64,000 nucleotides of DNA. It comes from Hordeum vulgare subsp. vulgare (lineage: Eukaryota; Streptophyta; Magnoliopsida; Poales; Poaceae). The notes below the pieces were generated by a model, which saw nothing but the letters and a program-made list of their open reading frames with translations, was not told where the DNA came from and did no database searches. The stretch covers positions 458,120,844 through 458,184,843 of the forward strand of contig NC_058522.1 of assembly GCF_904849725.1 (NCBI RefSeq). Reading direction: 5' to 3'. Position numbers and translations under genes: made by a program. Below, piece by piece: positions 35,624 through 44,901 of the stretch (positions within the stretch are counted from its first letter, which is position 1; every line of letters starts with the position of its first letter).

Positions 35624-37999
35624 CTAAGTCACCTCAATGGGGATATGTATCTCCCCAACAAGCAATTCATACTTCATCTTGACACGAGGAATAGGGCATT
35701 CAAAGCTCCCAATAAGAATCGATGAAGTCTTTTCGATAGCATTGATGCAATGTACTTGATATCGTTTCTTCGGAAAGTGCACCGTGTGCTCCTTACCGTT
35801 GACATGGAAAGTGACATTGCCTTTGTTGCAATCTATAACAGCCCCCGTAGTGTTTAAAAAGGGTCTTCCGAGGATGACAGCCATGGCATCGTCCTCAGGA
35901 ATATCCAAGATAACAAAGCTTGTTAAGATAGTGGTGTTAGCAACCACAACAGGCACATCCTCGCAAATGCCGATAGGGAAAGCAGTTGATTTGTCGGCCA
36001 TTTGCAGAGAAATTTCAGTGGGTGTCAACTTATCCAACTCAAGTCTACGATAAAGAGAGAGTGGCATAACACTAACACCGGCTCCAAGGTCACATAAGGC
36101 AGTTCTTACGTAGTTTTCTTTAATGGAGCAAGGTATAGTGGGCACTCCGGGATCACCAAGTTTCCTAGGAGTTCCACCTTTGAAAGTGTAATTGGCAAGC
36201 ATGGTGGAGATCTCAAGATCTGGTATCTTCCGTTTATTAGTCACGATATCTTTCATGTACTTGGCATACGGAGACATCTTGAGCATATCAGTTAACCGCA
36301 TCTGCAGAAAGATGGGTCTTATCATCTCAACGAAGCGCTCAAAATCCTCATCATCGTTTTTCTTGGATGGTTTAGGAGGAATGGGCATAGATCTCTGAAC
36401 CCATGGCTCCCTTTCTTTACCATGCTTCCTAGCAATGAAGTCATTCTTATCGTATCTCTTAGGTTGTGGGTTATCAGGATTAACCGAAGGTTCAATCTCC
36501 ACATCCTCATCATTGCTAGGTTGAGCATTATTATGAACATCATTGTCCATATTGTCACCAGGTTCATGTTCATCACCAGATTGTGTTTCTGCATCAGACG
36601 CATAAATATCATTAGGTTCTTCAGGTGTGATAGTATTTGGCGAACTGGCATGTAGGTTTCTATCATCCTTCTTCTTCTCCTTAGGATGACTGGGTGTATC
36701 AGCATTGATTCCTTGAGAATCTTGATCAATTCTCTTAGGATGACCTTCAGGATACAAAGGTTCCTGAGTCATTTTGCCTCCTCTAGTGATGACTCTCACA
36801 GAGTTGTCATTTAATTCATTGAGCAGGTCATTCTGAGCTTTAAGTACTTGTTCTACCTGAGTAGTAATCATAGAGGCATGTTTACTCAGAAGCTTCAAAT
36901 CATTGACATTTCTGTCTACACAAGCACTTAAATGGCTAAGCATACGAGTACTTTGTTCCAAATGTGTGCTAACATAATCACTGAAACTCTGTTGTTTGGC
37001 AACAAAGTTGTCAAATTCATCAAAGCATAGGCTAGCAGGTTTGTCAAAAGGAATATCACTCTCATCAAACCTACGCAGAGAATTCACTTCTACTACTTGT
37101 ATCAGGTTATCGAGACCATGGATCTCTTCGATAGGTGGTAGATTTTTGACATCTTCAGATCTAATGCATTTCTCTTGCATAGATTTCTTGGCTTCTTGCA
37201 TATCTTCGGGACCGAGGAATAGAATACCTCTTTTCTTCAGAGTTGGCTTAGGAGGTGGTTCGGGAATAGTCCAAGCATTATCGTTGATCAAGATGTTATT
37301 CAGTAGGGTCTCAGCTTGTTCTACAGTTCGTTCCCTAAAAACACAACCGGCACAACTATCTAGGTGGTCTCTAGAGGCATCGGTAAGTCCGTTATAGAGG
37401 ATATCAAGTATCTCGTTCTTCTTAAGAGGGTGATTAGGCAAAGCATTCTGTAGCTGGACGAGCCTCCCCCAAGCTTGTGGGAGACTCTCTTCTTGGAGTT
37501 GAGCAAAGTTGTATATTTCCTGCAAGGCAACTTGCTTCTTATGGGCAGGGAAATATTTCTCACAGAAGTAATAGACCATATCCTCGGGACTACTCACACA
37601 TCGAGTTGCAAGATAGGTGAACCAGGCTTTAGTGTCATCCTTTAGAGAGAAAGGAAACAACTTAAGGATATAGTAGTGGTAGATCTTCTCCTCATTAGTG
37701 AAAAGGGTGGCTATATCGTGTAGTTTGGCAAGATGGGCTATGACCGTCTCAGACTCATAACCGTGAAAAGGATCAGATTCGACTAGAGAGATTATCTCAG
37801 GATCGACAGAGAATTCATAATCCTTATCGGTGATAAAGATAGGTGAAGTGGCAAACTTCGGGTCGTATTTCATCCTAGCTTTCAGAGATTTTTCCTTCCA
37901 CTTGAGAAGTAATTTCTCAGCGTCATAGGCATCCTTACACGCAAGAAAATCCTCAGCTATCTCTCCCTCCATAACGTAACCCTCAAGTATATCAAGCAA
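35624..37999 (-). CDS. Element C gag-protease, main open frame (791 aa)
   Basis: Long intact minus-strand frame encoding the structural protein and an aspartic protease of an Athila-type element. After VMEGEIAEDFLACKDAYDAE comes the retrotrans_gag region (about residues 75-230: LFPFSLKDDTKAWFTYLATR, YFPAHKKQVALQEIYNF, LPQAWGRLVQL). A long Asp/Glu/Asn-rich linker follows. The retropepsin-like domain near residue 637 has CDLGAGVSVMPLSLY as active-site loop and AVILGRPFLNTTGAVIDC. The frame ends at EIHIPIEVT without RT or integrase. The true N-terminus lies upstream (38603) but is cut off by a local rearrangement, so the ATG at 37999 is only the first Met after the break. Confidence 0.8.
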   Translation of the reverse strand: MLDILEGYVMEGEIAEDFLACKDAYDAEKLLLKWKEKSLKARMKYDPKFATSPIFITDKDYEFSVDPEIISLVESDPFHGYESETVIAHLAKLHDIATLFTNEEKIYHYYILKLFPFSLKDDTKAWFTYLATRCVSSPEDMVYYFCEKYFPAHKKQVALQEIYNFAQLQEESLPQAWGRLVQLQNALPNHPLKKNEILDILYNGLTDASRDHLDSCAGCVFRERTVEQAETLLNNILINDNAWTIPEPPPKPTLKKRGILFLGPEDMQEAKKSMQEKCIRSEDVKNLPPIEEIHGLDNLIQVVEVNSLRRFDESDIPFDKPASLCFDEFDNFVAKQQSFSDYVSTHLEQSTRMLSHLSACVDRNVNDLKLLSKHASMITTQVEQVLKAQNDLLNELNDNSVRVITRGGKMTQEPLYPEGHPKRIDQDSQGINADTPSHPKEKKKDDRNLHASSPNTITPEEPNDIYASDAETQSGDEHEPGDNMDNDVHNNAQPSNDEDVEIEPSVNPDNPQPKRYDKNDFIARKHGKEREPWVQRSMPIPPKPSKKNDDEDFERFVEMIRPIFLQMRLTDMLKMSPYAKYMKDIVTNKRKIPDLEISTMLANYTFKGGTPRKLGDPGVPTIPCSIKENYVRTALCDLGAGVSVMPLSLYRRLELDKLTPTEISLQMADKSTAFPIGICEDVPVVVANTTILTSFVILDIPEDDAMAVILGRPFLNTTGAVIDCNKGNVTFHVNGKEHTVHFPKKRYQVHCINAIEKTSSILIGSFECPIPRVKMKYELLVGEIHIPIEVT

Positions 38000-38098
38000 T
38001 TCATATCAAGCAGTTATGGAGGGAGATCTAAATCCTTATCGGTACTGAAACTGTCGATACTGCCAAAGCTATCTCTCCCTCCATAACGTAACCCTCAA
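37955..38098. repeat. Patchwork duplication that splits C's gag
   Basis: The 32-bp stretch from AGCTATCTCTCCCTCC to TAACCCTCAA occurs at 37955-37986 and again at 38067-38098. The DNA between contains short inverted copies of neighbouring sequence (GTTATGGAGGGAGAT at 38013, CTGAAACTGTCGATACT at 38046) and a direct copy of AATCCTTATCGGT (also at 37818). Confidence 0.75.
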
Positions 38099-38603
38099 CT
38101 GAAACTTGGGATTTAGATCTAGCAGGAGCAAAAGCAGGTTCTATCTCAATAGTATCGACAGTTTCAGAAGCATCACGAGCATTGGCAGTAACTCTAGCAA
38201 TATGAGCATCAAGGAATACCCCTAGTGGCATATCAGGCAAAGTAGCATCTCTAGTAGTATCAAGCATAGCATCATCAGGCAAAATAGCATCTCTAGCATC
38301 ATCAGGCAAAGCAGTATCAAGCATAGCATCTCTAGCAGTATCAAGCATAGTATCATCAGGCATAACATCTCTAGCAGTATTAGGCAAAGCAGTATCAGGC
38401 ATAGTATCAAGCATAGCATCTCTAGCAGTAGCATCATAAGCATCATCAAGCACAGGCAACATATCAAGATTTCTAGCAGGAGGTGATGTCGCAAACTTAC
38501 TCATAACTGAAGGTGAATCAAGTGCAGAGCTAGATGGCAATTCCTTACCTCCCCTCGTGGTTGAGGGCAAGACTTTGGTTTTTTGATCCTTCAGATTCTT
38601 CAT
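38028..38603 (-). pseudogene. Element C gag N-terminus, separated from the rest
   Basis: It starts MKNLKDQKTKVLPSTTRGGK at 38603, homologous to the gag starts of B (41329) and A (63434). It contains KFATSPPARNLDMLPVLDDA, an expanded Asp/Ala/Met/Leu repeat, LGVFLDAHIARV and SVEGYVMEGEIA. Instead of continuing into EDFLACKD it then runs into the rearranged DNA and stops at 38028. Loss of continuity here probably inactivates gag of this copy. Confidence 0.7.
38215..38440. repeat. Coding minisatellite in C's gag
   Basis: An irregular array of about 24-39 bp units built from GCATCTCTAGCA, GTATCAAGCATA and TCATCAGGCA. On the minus strand it encodes variants of DDAMLDTARDA. It is longer than the array in B, and A has almost none. 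Confidence 0.8.
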
Positions 38604-38653
38604 AGTGGTCAGCAGATATAAATCCAAAGTAACTAAGAGAATATAGCAATACC

Positions 38654-38671
38654 TCCCCGGCAACGGCGTCA
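38654..38671 (-). other. Element C primer-binding site
   Basis: On the minus strand TGACGCCGTTGCCGGGGA begins nine bases after the enlarged LTR end at 38681. It is the fourth and innermost member of the PBS-like series. Confidence 0.75.
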
Positions 38672-38680
38672 GAAAAATGC

Positions 38681-38817
38681 TGATTCCGTGACAGCAGACC
38701 TTCCCCGACAACGGAGCCAGAAAAATGTTGATTCCGTGACAGCAGACCTTCCCCTACAAACGGCACCAGAAGAATGTTGCTAGCACTCTCCGGCAATCGA
38801 AACTAGAAAAATGTTGT
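38681..38817 (-). repeat. Three PBS-plus-leader modules at the end of C's 5' LTR
   Basis: The units are 38681-38728 (48 bp), 38729-38777 (49 bp) and 38778-38817 (40 bp), in the same order as in the 3' LTR. They lie between the usual family LTR end (38818) and the working PBS. Confidence 0.85.
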
Positions 38818-40428
38818 TGACGGCCCACCAACGCGTGGGATCATAGCAGTTTTCGAGGGTAGAGTATTCAACCCAAATTTGTTGGTACGCCTATGGGAGG
38901 TGAGAGGATACTCTCAAGTATTAGCAGCTGAATGTGTCAGATTCAACCACACCTGAAAGATTAGTATCTGCAAGCAAAGTAGTAACAACAAAGTAGTATG
39001 ATAACAACGGTGTCAGAAACGATCTCTTGACGGCACACTATTCCTAACGATTGTATCAATGGCGCCAAGTTGCCCGTTGACGGAAATTGTCTTTTCCCGT
39101 CAACGTCCAGCGTACCAAAATTGTAGCAGGTAGCAGCAGTGTAACGAGTAATAGCAGTGGCAAGGAACAACAGTAGTGGCAACAGTAGCAAGTAGCAACA
39201 GTAGCAAGCGACAGTAGTAGCAATAGTAGCAGCAGAGCAAGACAAGTAAAAGCAGCAGAGCAAGACAAGTAACAGCAGCAGAGTAAGACAAGTAACAGCA
39301 GCAATAGGACAAACTCGTAGGCAATGGGTCAGGGATTTGTTTGGATGATATTCATCATGCAACAACTATAACACGGAGAGATATGTGGCTAGCTCCCGTT
39401 CGTCAATGTGATGTAGGCATGCATCCCGTGTGTCGTCACACGTGCTTAGGGAAAAGAACTTGCATGATATCTATTGTCCATCCCTCCCGTGGCAGCGGGG
39501 TCCAAAAGGAAACTACGGGATATTAAGGTTCTCCTTTTAATAAAGAACCGGACCAATGCATTAGCACTTGGTGAACACATGAACTCCTCAAAGTATGGTC
39601 ATCACCGGGAGTGGTTCCGGTTATTGTCACTCTGGGGTTGCCGGATCATAACACATAGTAGGTAACTACAACTTGCAAGATCGGATCTAAAACACACATA
39701 TATTGGTGACAACATAATAATTTCAGATCTGAAATCATGGCACTCGGGCCCTAGTGACAAGCATTAAGCATGGCAAAGTAGTAGCAACATCAATCTCAAA
39801 ACATAGTGGATACTAGGGATCAATCCCCGTCAGAACTAACTCGATTACATGATAGATCTCATCCTACTCATCACCGCCCAGCGAGCCTACGAATAGTTTA
39901 CTCACGAACAACGAAGAGCTTCATGGAATTGGAGAGGGAAGAAGGTTGATGATGATGATGATGGCGACGATTTCCCCTCTCCGAAGCCCAAAACGGACTC
40001 CAGATCTGCCCTCCAGATGAAGAACAGGTTGTGGCGGCGCCTCCGTATCGCAAACGCGACGAAATCTTCTCTCTTGATTTTTTCTGGGACGAAAGTGAAC
40101 TTATAGAGCTGAGATTGGGGGCGGCAGAGCCATGTGTGCCCCACAAGCTTGCCATCCGCCACCAGGGGGGTGGCGGTGGCAGGGCTTGTGGCCCAGTGGC
40201 CCACCCCCTCAGGTGGATCTTTGCGCAGGTATTTTTCGTATTTTCCAAAAATATTCCCCGTAAATTTTTAGGACGTTCTGAGAACTTTGATTTCCTCACA
40301 AAAATAACACCAAGGGAATTCTGCTAAAAACAACGTCAGTCCAGGTTAGTTCCATTCAAATCATGCAAATTAGAGTCCAAAACAAGGGCAAAATAGTTTG
40401 GAAAAGTAGATACAATGGAGACGTATCA
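38681..40428 (-). repeat. Element C 5' LTR (1,748 bp)
   Basis: It reads TGATACGTCTCCATTG from 40428 on the minus strand to ACGGAATCA at 38681, and is near-identical to the 3' LTR. The R/U5 part contains older PBS-like scraps, such as GGCGCCATTGATAC at about 39055-39068 and TTTCTGACACCGTTGTTATC at about 39000-39019. Confidence 0.88.
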
Positions 40429-40433
40429 GTCAC

Positions 40434-41249
40434 CTACTATGTGTTATGACCCGGCAACCCCGGAGTGACAATAGCCGGAACCACTCCCGGAGATGACCAT
40501 AGTATGAGGAGTTCATGTATTCACCACGTGTTAATGCGTTGGTTCGGTTCTTTATTAAAAGGAGAACCTTAATATCCCGTAGTTTCCATTAGGACCCCGC
40601 TGCCATGGGAGGGATGGACAATAGATGTCATGCAAGTTCTTTTCCCTAAGCATGTATGACTACATACAGAATACATGCCTACATTAGATTGACGAACGAG
40701 AGCTAGTTATTTATCTCTCCGTGTTATAGCTATTACATGATGAATCACATCTGTCATACTCATCCATCACTGATCCACTACCTACGAGTCTTTTACTACT
40801 GGTCCTTGCTACGTTACTTTGTCTAGGCTTGTCCCTTGCTACAAAATGGATTGGGCCACTTTGCTACTACTATTGCTACTGCTGTTACTCTGCTGTTGTT
40901 GCTACTGTTGTTCCTTTCTACTTCGCTGTTACTTGTTGCAAGATCTTTTCCGACACTGTTGTCGGGGAAGAATAGTTACTCGCTCACGTGCAACCTACTG
41001 GCGCCATTGATACAATAGTTAGGAATAGTCTGCCGTCAACAGATCGTTTCTGGCACCGTTGCTATCATACTACTTTGCTACTGATACTTTGCTTGTAGAC
41101 ACTAATCTTTCAGGTGTGGTTGAATCTGACAAACTCAGCTACTAATACTTGAGAATATTATTTCGCTTCTTCTTTGGTCAACCAACAAATTTGGGTTGAA
41201 TACTCTACCCTCGAAAACTGCTGCGATCCCATACGCTTGTGGGTCATCA
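40434..41249 (+). repeat. Element B 5' LTR, right part
   Basis: It resumes after the GTCAC duplication with CTACTATGTGTTATGACCC and ends GTGGGTCATCA. It contains three PBS-like scraps: TCCGACACTGTTGTCGGGGA (about 40949-40968), TGGCGCCATTGA (40999-41010) and TTTCTGGCACCGTTGC (41047-41062). CTGTTACT/TTGCTACT simple repeats lie at 40855-40930. Confidence 0.85.
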
Positions 41250-41260
41250 AGGCTATTTTC

Positions 41261-41278
41261 TGGCGCCGTTGCCGGGGA
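41261..41278 (+). other. Element B primer-binding site
   Basis: TGGCGCCGTTGCCGGGGA begins 11 bases after the LTR end. It is the Asp-tRNA-type PBS usual for Athila elements. Confidence 0.85.
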
Positions 41279-41328
41279 AGCACAACTATATTCTCTGAGT
41301 CACTTGGGATTGACGTCTGCTGATCACT

Positions 41329-44122
41329 ATGAGGAATCCGAAAGATCCAAGAACTAAAATCTTGCCTTCCAGTACCAGGAGAGGTAAGGAACTGCCATCT
41401 AGCTCTGCACTTGATTCACCTTCAGTTTTGAGTAAGTTTGCGACTTCGGCTCCTGCTAGAAATCTTGATATGTCGCCTGTGCTTGATGATGCTACTTCTG
41501 ATGTCCATGATGCTATGCTTGATACTATGCCTGATGATGCTATGCTTGATACTATGCCTGATGATGCTATGCTTGATACTATGCCTCATGATGCTAGGCT
41601 TGATACTATGCCTGATACTGCTTTGCCACTAGGTGCATTCCTTGATGCACATATTGCTAGAGCTGCTGCTAGATGTGATGATACTTCTGAAACTGCTGAT
41701 ACTATTGAAGTAGAACCTGCTACTATGCCTGAATTGCCTGTTATGCCTGATACGCGCTATGTTATGGAGGGAGAGATAGATGAGGACTTTCTTGCGTGTA
41801 AGGATAGCTATGATGTTGAGAAACTTCTGCGCAAGTGGAAAGAAAAATCTCTGAACGCTAGGATGAAATACGACTCGAAGTTTGCCACTTCACCTATCTT
41901 TGTGACCGATAAGGATTATGAATTCTCTGTCAACCCTGAGTTAATCACTCTGGTCGAATCTGATCCTTTTCACGGTTATGAGTCTGAAACGGTTGTAGCC
42001 CATCTTACCAAACTGCATGATATAGCCACCCTATTCACTAGTAAGGAAAAGATCCGCCACTACTATATGCTCAAGATGTTTCCTTTCTCGTTAAAGGATG
42101 ATGCTAAGACCTGGTTCACTTCTCTTGCTCCTGGTTGTGTGCGTAGCCCCAAGGATATGGTCTACTACTTCTCTGAAAAATATTTCCCTGCACATAAGAA
42201 GCAAGCTGCCTTGCGGGAAATATACAACTTTGCTCAAGCTGCAGAAGAGAGTCTCCCACAAGCTTGGGGGAGGCTCATCCAGCTACTGAATGCTTTGCCT
42301 GATCACACTCTTGAGAAGAATGAAATACTTGACATCTTCTATAATGGACTTACCGATGCTTCTAGAGACCACCTAGATAGTTGTGTTGGTTGTGTTTTTA
42401 GGGAACGAACCGTAGAACAAGCTGAGATTCTACTGAATAACATCTTGTGCAATGAGAATGCTTGGACTATTCTCGAACCACCTCCTAAGCCAACTCCGAA
42501 GAAAAGAGGTATTATATTCCTCGGTCCTGAAGATATGCAAGAAGCCAAGAAATCTATGCGAGAGAAAGGCATTAAATCTGAAGATGTCAAAAATCTACCA
42601 CCTATCGAAGAGATCCATGGTCTCGATAACCCGATACAGGTAGTAGAAGTAAATTCTCTGCGTAGGTTTGATGAGAGTGATATTCCTTTTGATAAACCTG
42701 CTAGCCTATGCCTAGATGAATTTGATAACTTTGTTGCCAAACAACAAAGTTTCAATGATCATGTTAGCAGACAATTGGAACAGAATGCTCGTATGCTTAG
42801 TCATTTAAGTGCTTGTGTGGACAGAAATGTCAACGATCTTAAGCTTCTGAGTAAACATGCCTCCATGGTTACTACTCAAGTAGAACAAGTAGTTAAAGCT
42901 CAGAATGACTTGCTTGATGAGCTGAATGACAATTCTATCAGAGTCATTACTAGAGGCGGTAGAATGACCCAGGAACCTTTGTATCCTGAGGGTCATCCGA
43001 AGAGAATTGAACAAGATTCTCAAGGAGTTAGCACTGATGCTGTGATGCACCTAGTCATCCTAGAAGGAAGAAGGAAGATGATAGGAACCTGCACGCTAGC
43101 AACCCTGTTGCTGCTACCCCTGAGAGTCCAAACGATGCCTCTGTTTCTGATGCTGAGACAGAATCTGGTGATGAACATGAGCCTAATGATAATATCAATA
43201 GTGATGTTCATGTCGATGCTCAACCTAGCAATGATAAGGATGTGGAGATTGAACCTGTTGATCTTGATAACCCACAGCCTAAGAATAGAAGATACGATAA
43301 TTATGACTTCACTGCTAGGAAGCATGGTAAAGAAAGGGAACCATGAGTTCAGAAACCCATGCCCTTTCCTCCCAAACCATCCAAGAAAAAGGATGATGAG
43401 GATTTTGAGCGATTCGTTGAAATGATTAGACCTGTCTTTCTGCAAATGCGTTTGACAGATATGCTCAAAATGTCTCTGTATGCTAAGTACATGAAGGATA
43501 TTGTCACTAATAAGAGGAGGATACCTGAGGTTGAGATTTCCACCATGCTTGCTAACTATACCTTCAAGGGTGGAACTCCTAAGAAACTAGGCGATCCCGG
43601 TGTGCCCACTATACCTTACTCCATTAAAGGCAACTACGTTAGAACTGCGTTATGCGACCTTGGAGCCAGTGTTAGTGTTATGTCTCTCTCTCTTTATTGT
43701 AGACTTGAACTAGATAAGTTGACACCCACTGAAATTCTGTGCAAATGGCCGACAAATCAACTGCTTTCCCTATCGGCATTTGCGAGGATGTGCCTGTTGT
43801 GGTTGCTAATGTCACTATCTTAACAGACTTTGTTATCTTGGATATTCCTGAGGACGATGCCATGGCAGTCATCCTCGGAAGACCCTTTTTAAACACTGCA
43901 GGGGCTGTTATAGATTGCAACAAAGGCAATGTCACTTTCCATGTCAACGGTAATGAGCATACAATGCACTTTGCAAAGAAACAATATCGGGTACATTGCA
44001 TGAGTGCTATCGAAAAAACTTCATTGATTCTTATTGGGAGCTTTGAATGCCCTATTCCCCGTGTCAAGATGAAGTATGATTTGCTTGTTGGGGAGATACA
44101 CATCCCCATTGAGGTGACCTAG
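41329..44122 (+). pseudogene. Element B gag-protease, three lesions
   Basis: It starts MRNPKDPRTKILPSSTRRGK. A repeat of DAMLDTMPDD units lies near residue 65. The retrotrans_gag region (KMFPFSLKDDAKTWFTSLAP, YFPAHKKQAALREIYNFAQ, LPQAWGRLIQLLNAL) is intact. A frameshift near 43044 leaves the main frame, and the correct frame then meets TGA at 43344, where element C has TGG. The protease region reads CDLGASVSVMSLSLY, a second frameshift lies near 43737, and the last segment has AVILGRPFLNTAGAVIDCN and EIHIPIEVT to 44122. The order and end point match element C; no RT follows. Confidence 0.8.
41505..41625 (+). repeat. Coding minisatellite in B's gag
   Basis: About four copies of a 30-bp unit, GATGCTATGCTTGATACTAT plus GCCTGATGAT, encoding DAMLDTMPDD. 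The last copy is partly diverged. Confidence 0.85.
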
Positions 44123-44329
44123 TGGCTATTCGAGAATTCTCCATTCTCTTTTGCGATTCGAAAAGGTTTGTCGAGGAGGCTTGATCAACCTCACTGATGG
44201 ATTTCTTTCGATGACCATGAGATGGATGAATCGAGGAGTCACGAACCTCTGTTCCAAGCTTTCACTGTTGGTTGCTTAGAAGAAAAATGATAGATTTAGA
44301 TTAGTTTTCCCTGTTTTCTATTTTAGCGT

Positions 44330-44600
44330 CTGGTAGAAAAATACCCCGAAAATAAAAGTTCTCTGAACGTCCTGAAAATGAAGTATGATTTTTTCTGGAA
44401 TTTTTGAAAAATTCTGAGACAAAGAGCTTGTCTGGGGGCCACACCAGTTGGCCACAAGCCCTTGGGGCGCGGGCACCCCCTGGCCGTGCCACCCAGGATT
44501 GTGGGACCCACAGGCACCCCTCCACTCATTCTTGCTCTTATCTCCTTCTCCTACCTCCAGAAAAAATCGTTTCGCAGCTCAAACCCGTGTTCTTGCTCCT
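44330..44600 (+). promoter_or_regulatory. LTR-promoter-like module upstream of B's ATHILA ORF
   Basis: It aligns by eye with the LTR segment 47995-48240. AAATAAAAGTTCTC, GTCCTGAAAAT, ATTTTTTCTGGAAT, GGCCACAAGCCC, GCACCCCCTGGCCGTGCC, TTGTGGGACCCACA and CCTCCAGAAAAAATC each have a counterpart in the same order. A GTAAGTGACTCC donor-like site follows at 44681 and a TTTCAG acceptor-like site at about 44891, just before the ATHILA ATG. I infer an internal promoter with a spliced leader; expression is not shown. Confidence 0.55.
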
Positions 44601-44901
44601 CTTGTTGGGATTTTCGATCTCTTTGCTCAAATCACCGTTCTCCGAACTGTTTTGGGGAAATTACTCCTTGGTAAGTGACTCCTCCATTGGTCCAATTAGT
44701 TTTTGCTCTAGTGCCTTATACTCTGCGTATTTTTGCTACCTTGGTGACCATGTTCTTGAGCTTTGCATGCTGATTTTAGCTGGTCCCAAGTAGTTTTGAT
44801 GTGTAATATGGCCTCTAGGCACTTGTGGGAGTAGTTGCTACGAGTTTCGTTGATCCTTGTTCACCTTTCCTTAGAATCACTGAAAATTTCAGAAAAGGAA
44901 G

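Larger units (their letters stand above)
30081..40428 (-). mobile_element. Element C: Athila-type Ty3 element inserted in the LTR of B
   Basis: A complete 10.35-kb element in minus orientation. The outer bases are TG..CA and the TSD is GTCAC (30076-30080 and 40429-40433). The 5' LTR is 40428-38681, PBS 38671-38654, gag-protease 38603-35624, LTR-like module about 35420-35165, ATHILA ORF remnants 34831-33765, polypurine tract near 31830 and 3' LTR 31823-30081. It is a relative of B in the opposite direction. No RT or integrase is encoded. Both LTRs end in three extra PBS-like modules. Confidence 0.9.

Noticed and set aside
44301..44793. Frames up to 129 codons between protease and ATHILA ORF
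   Set aside because: Translation of the LTR-like module and leader; no independent protein family.
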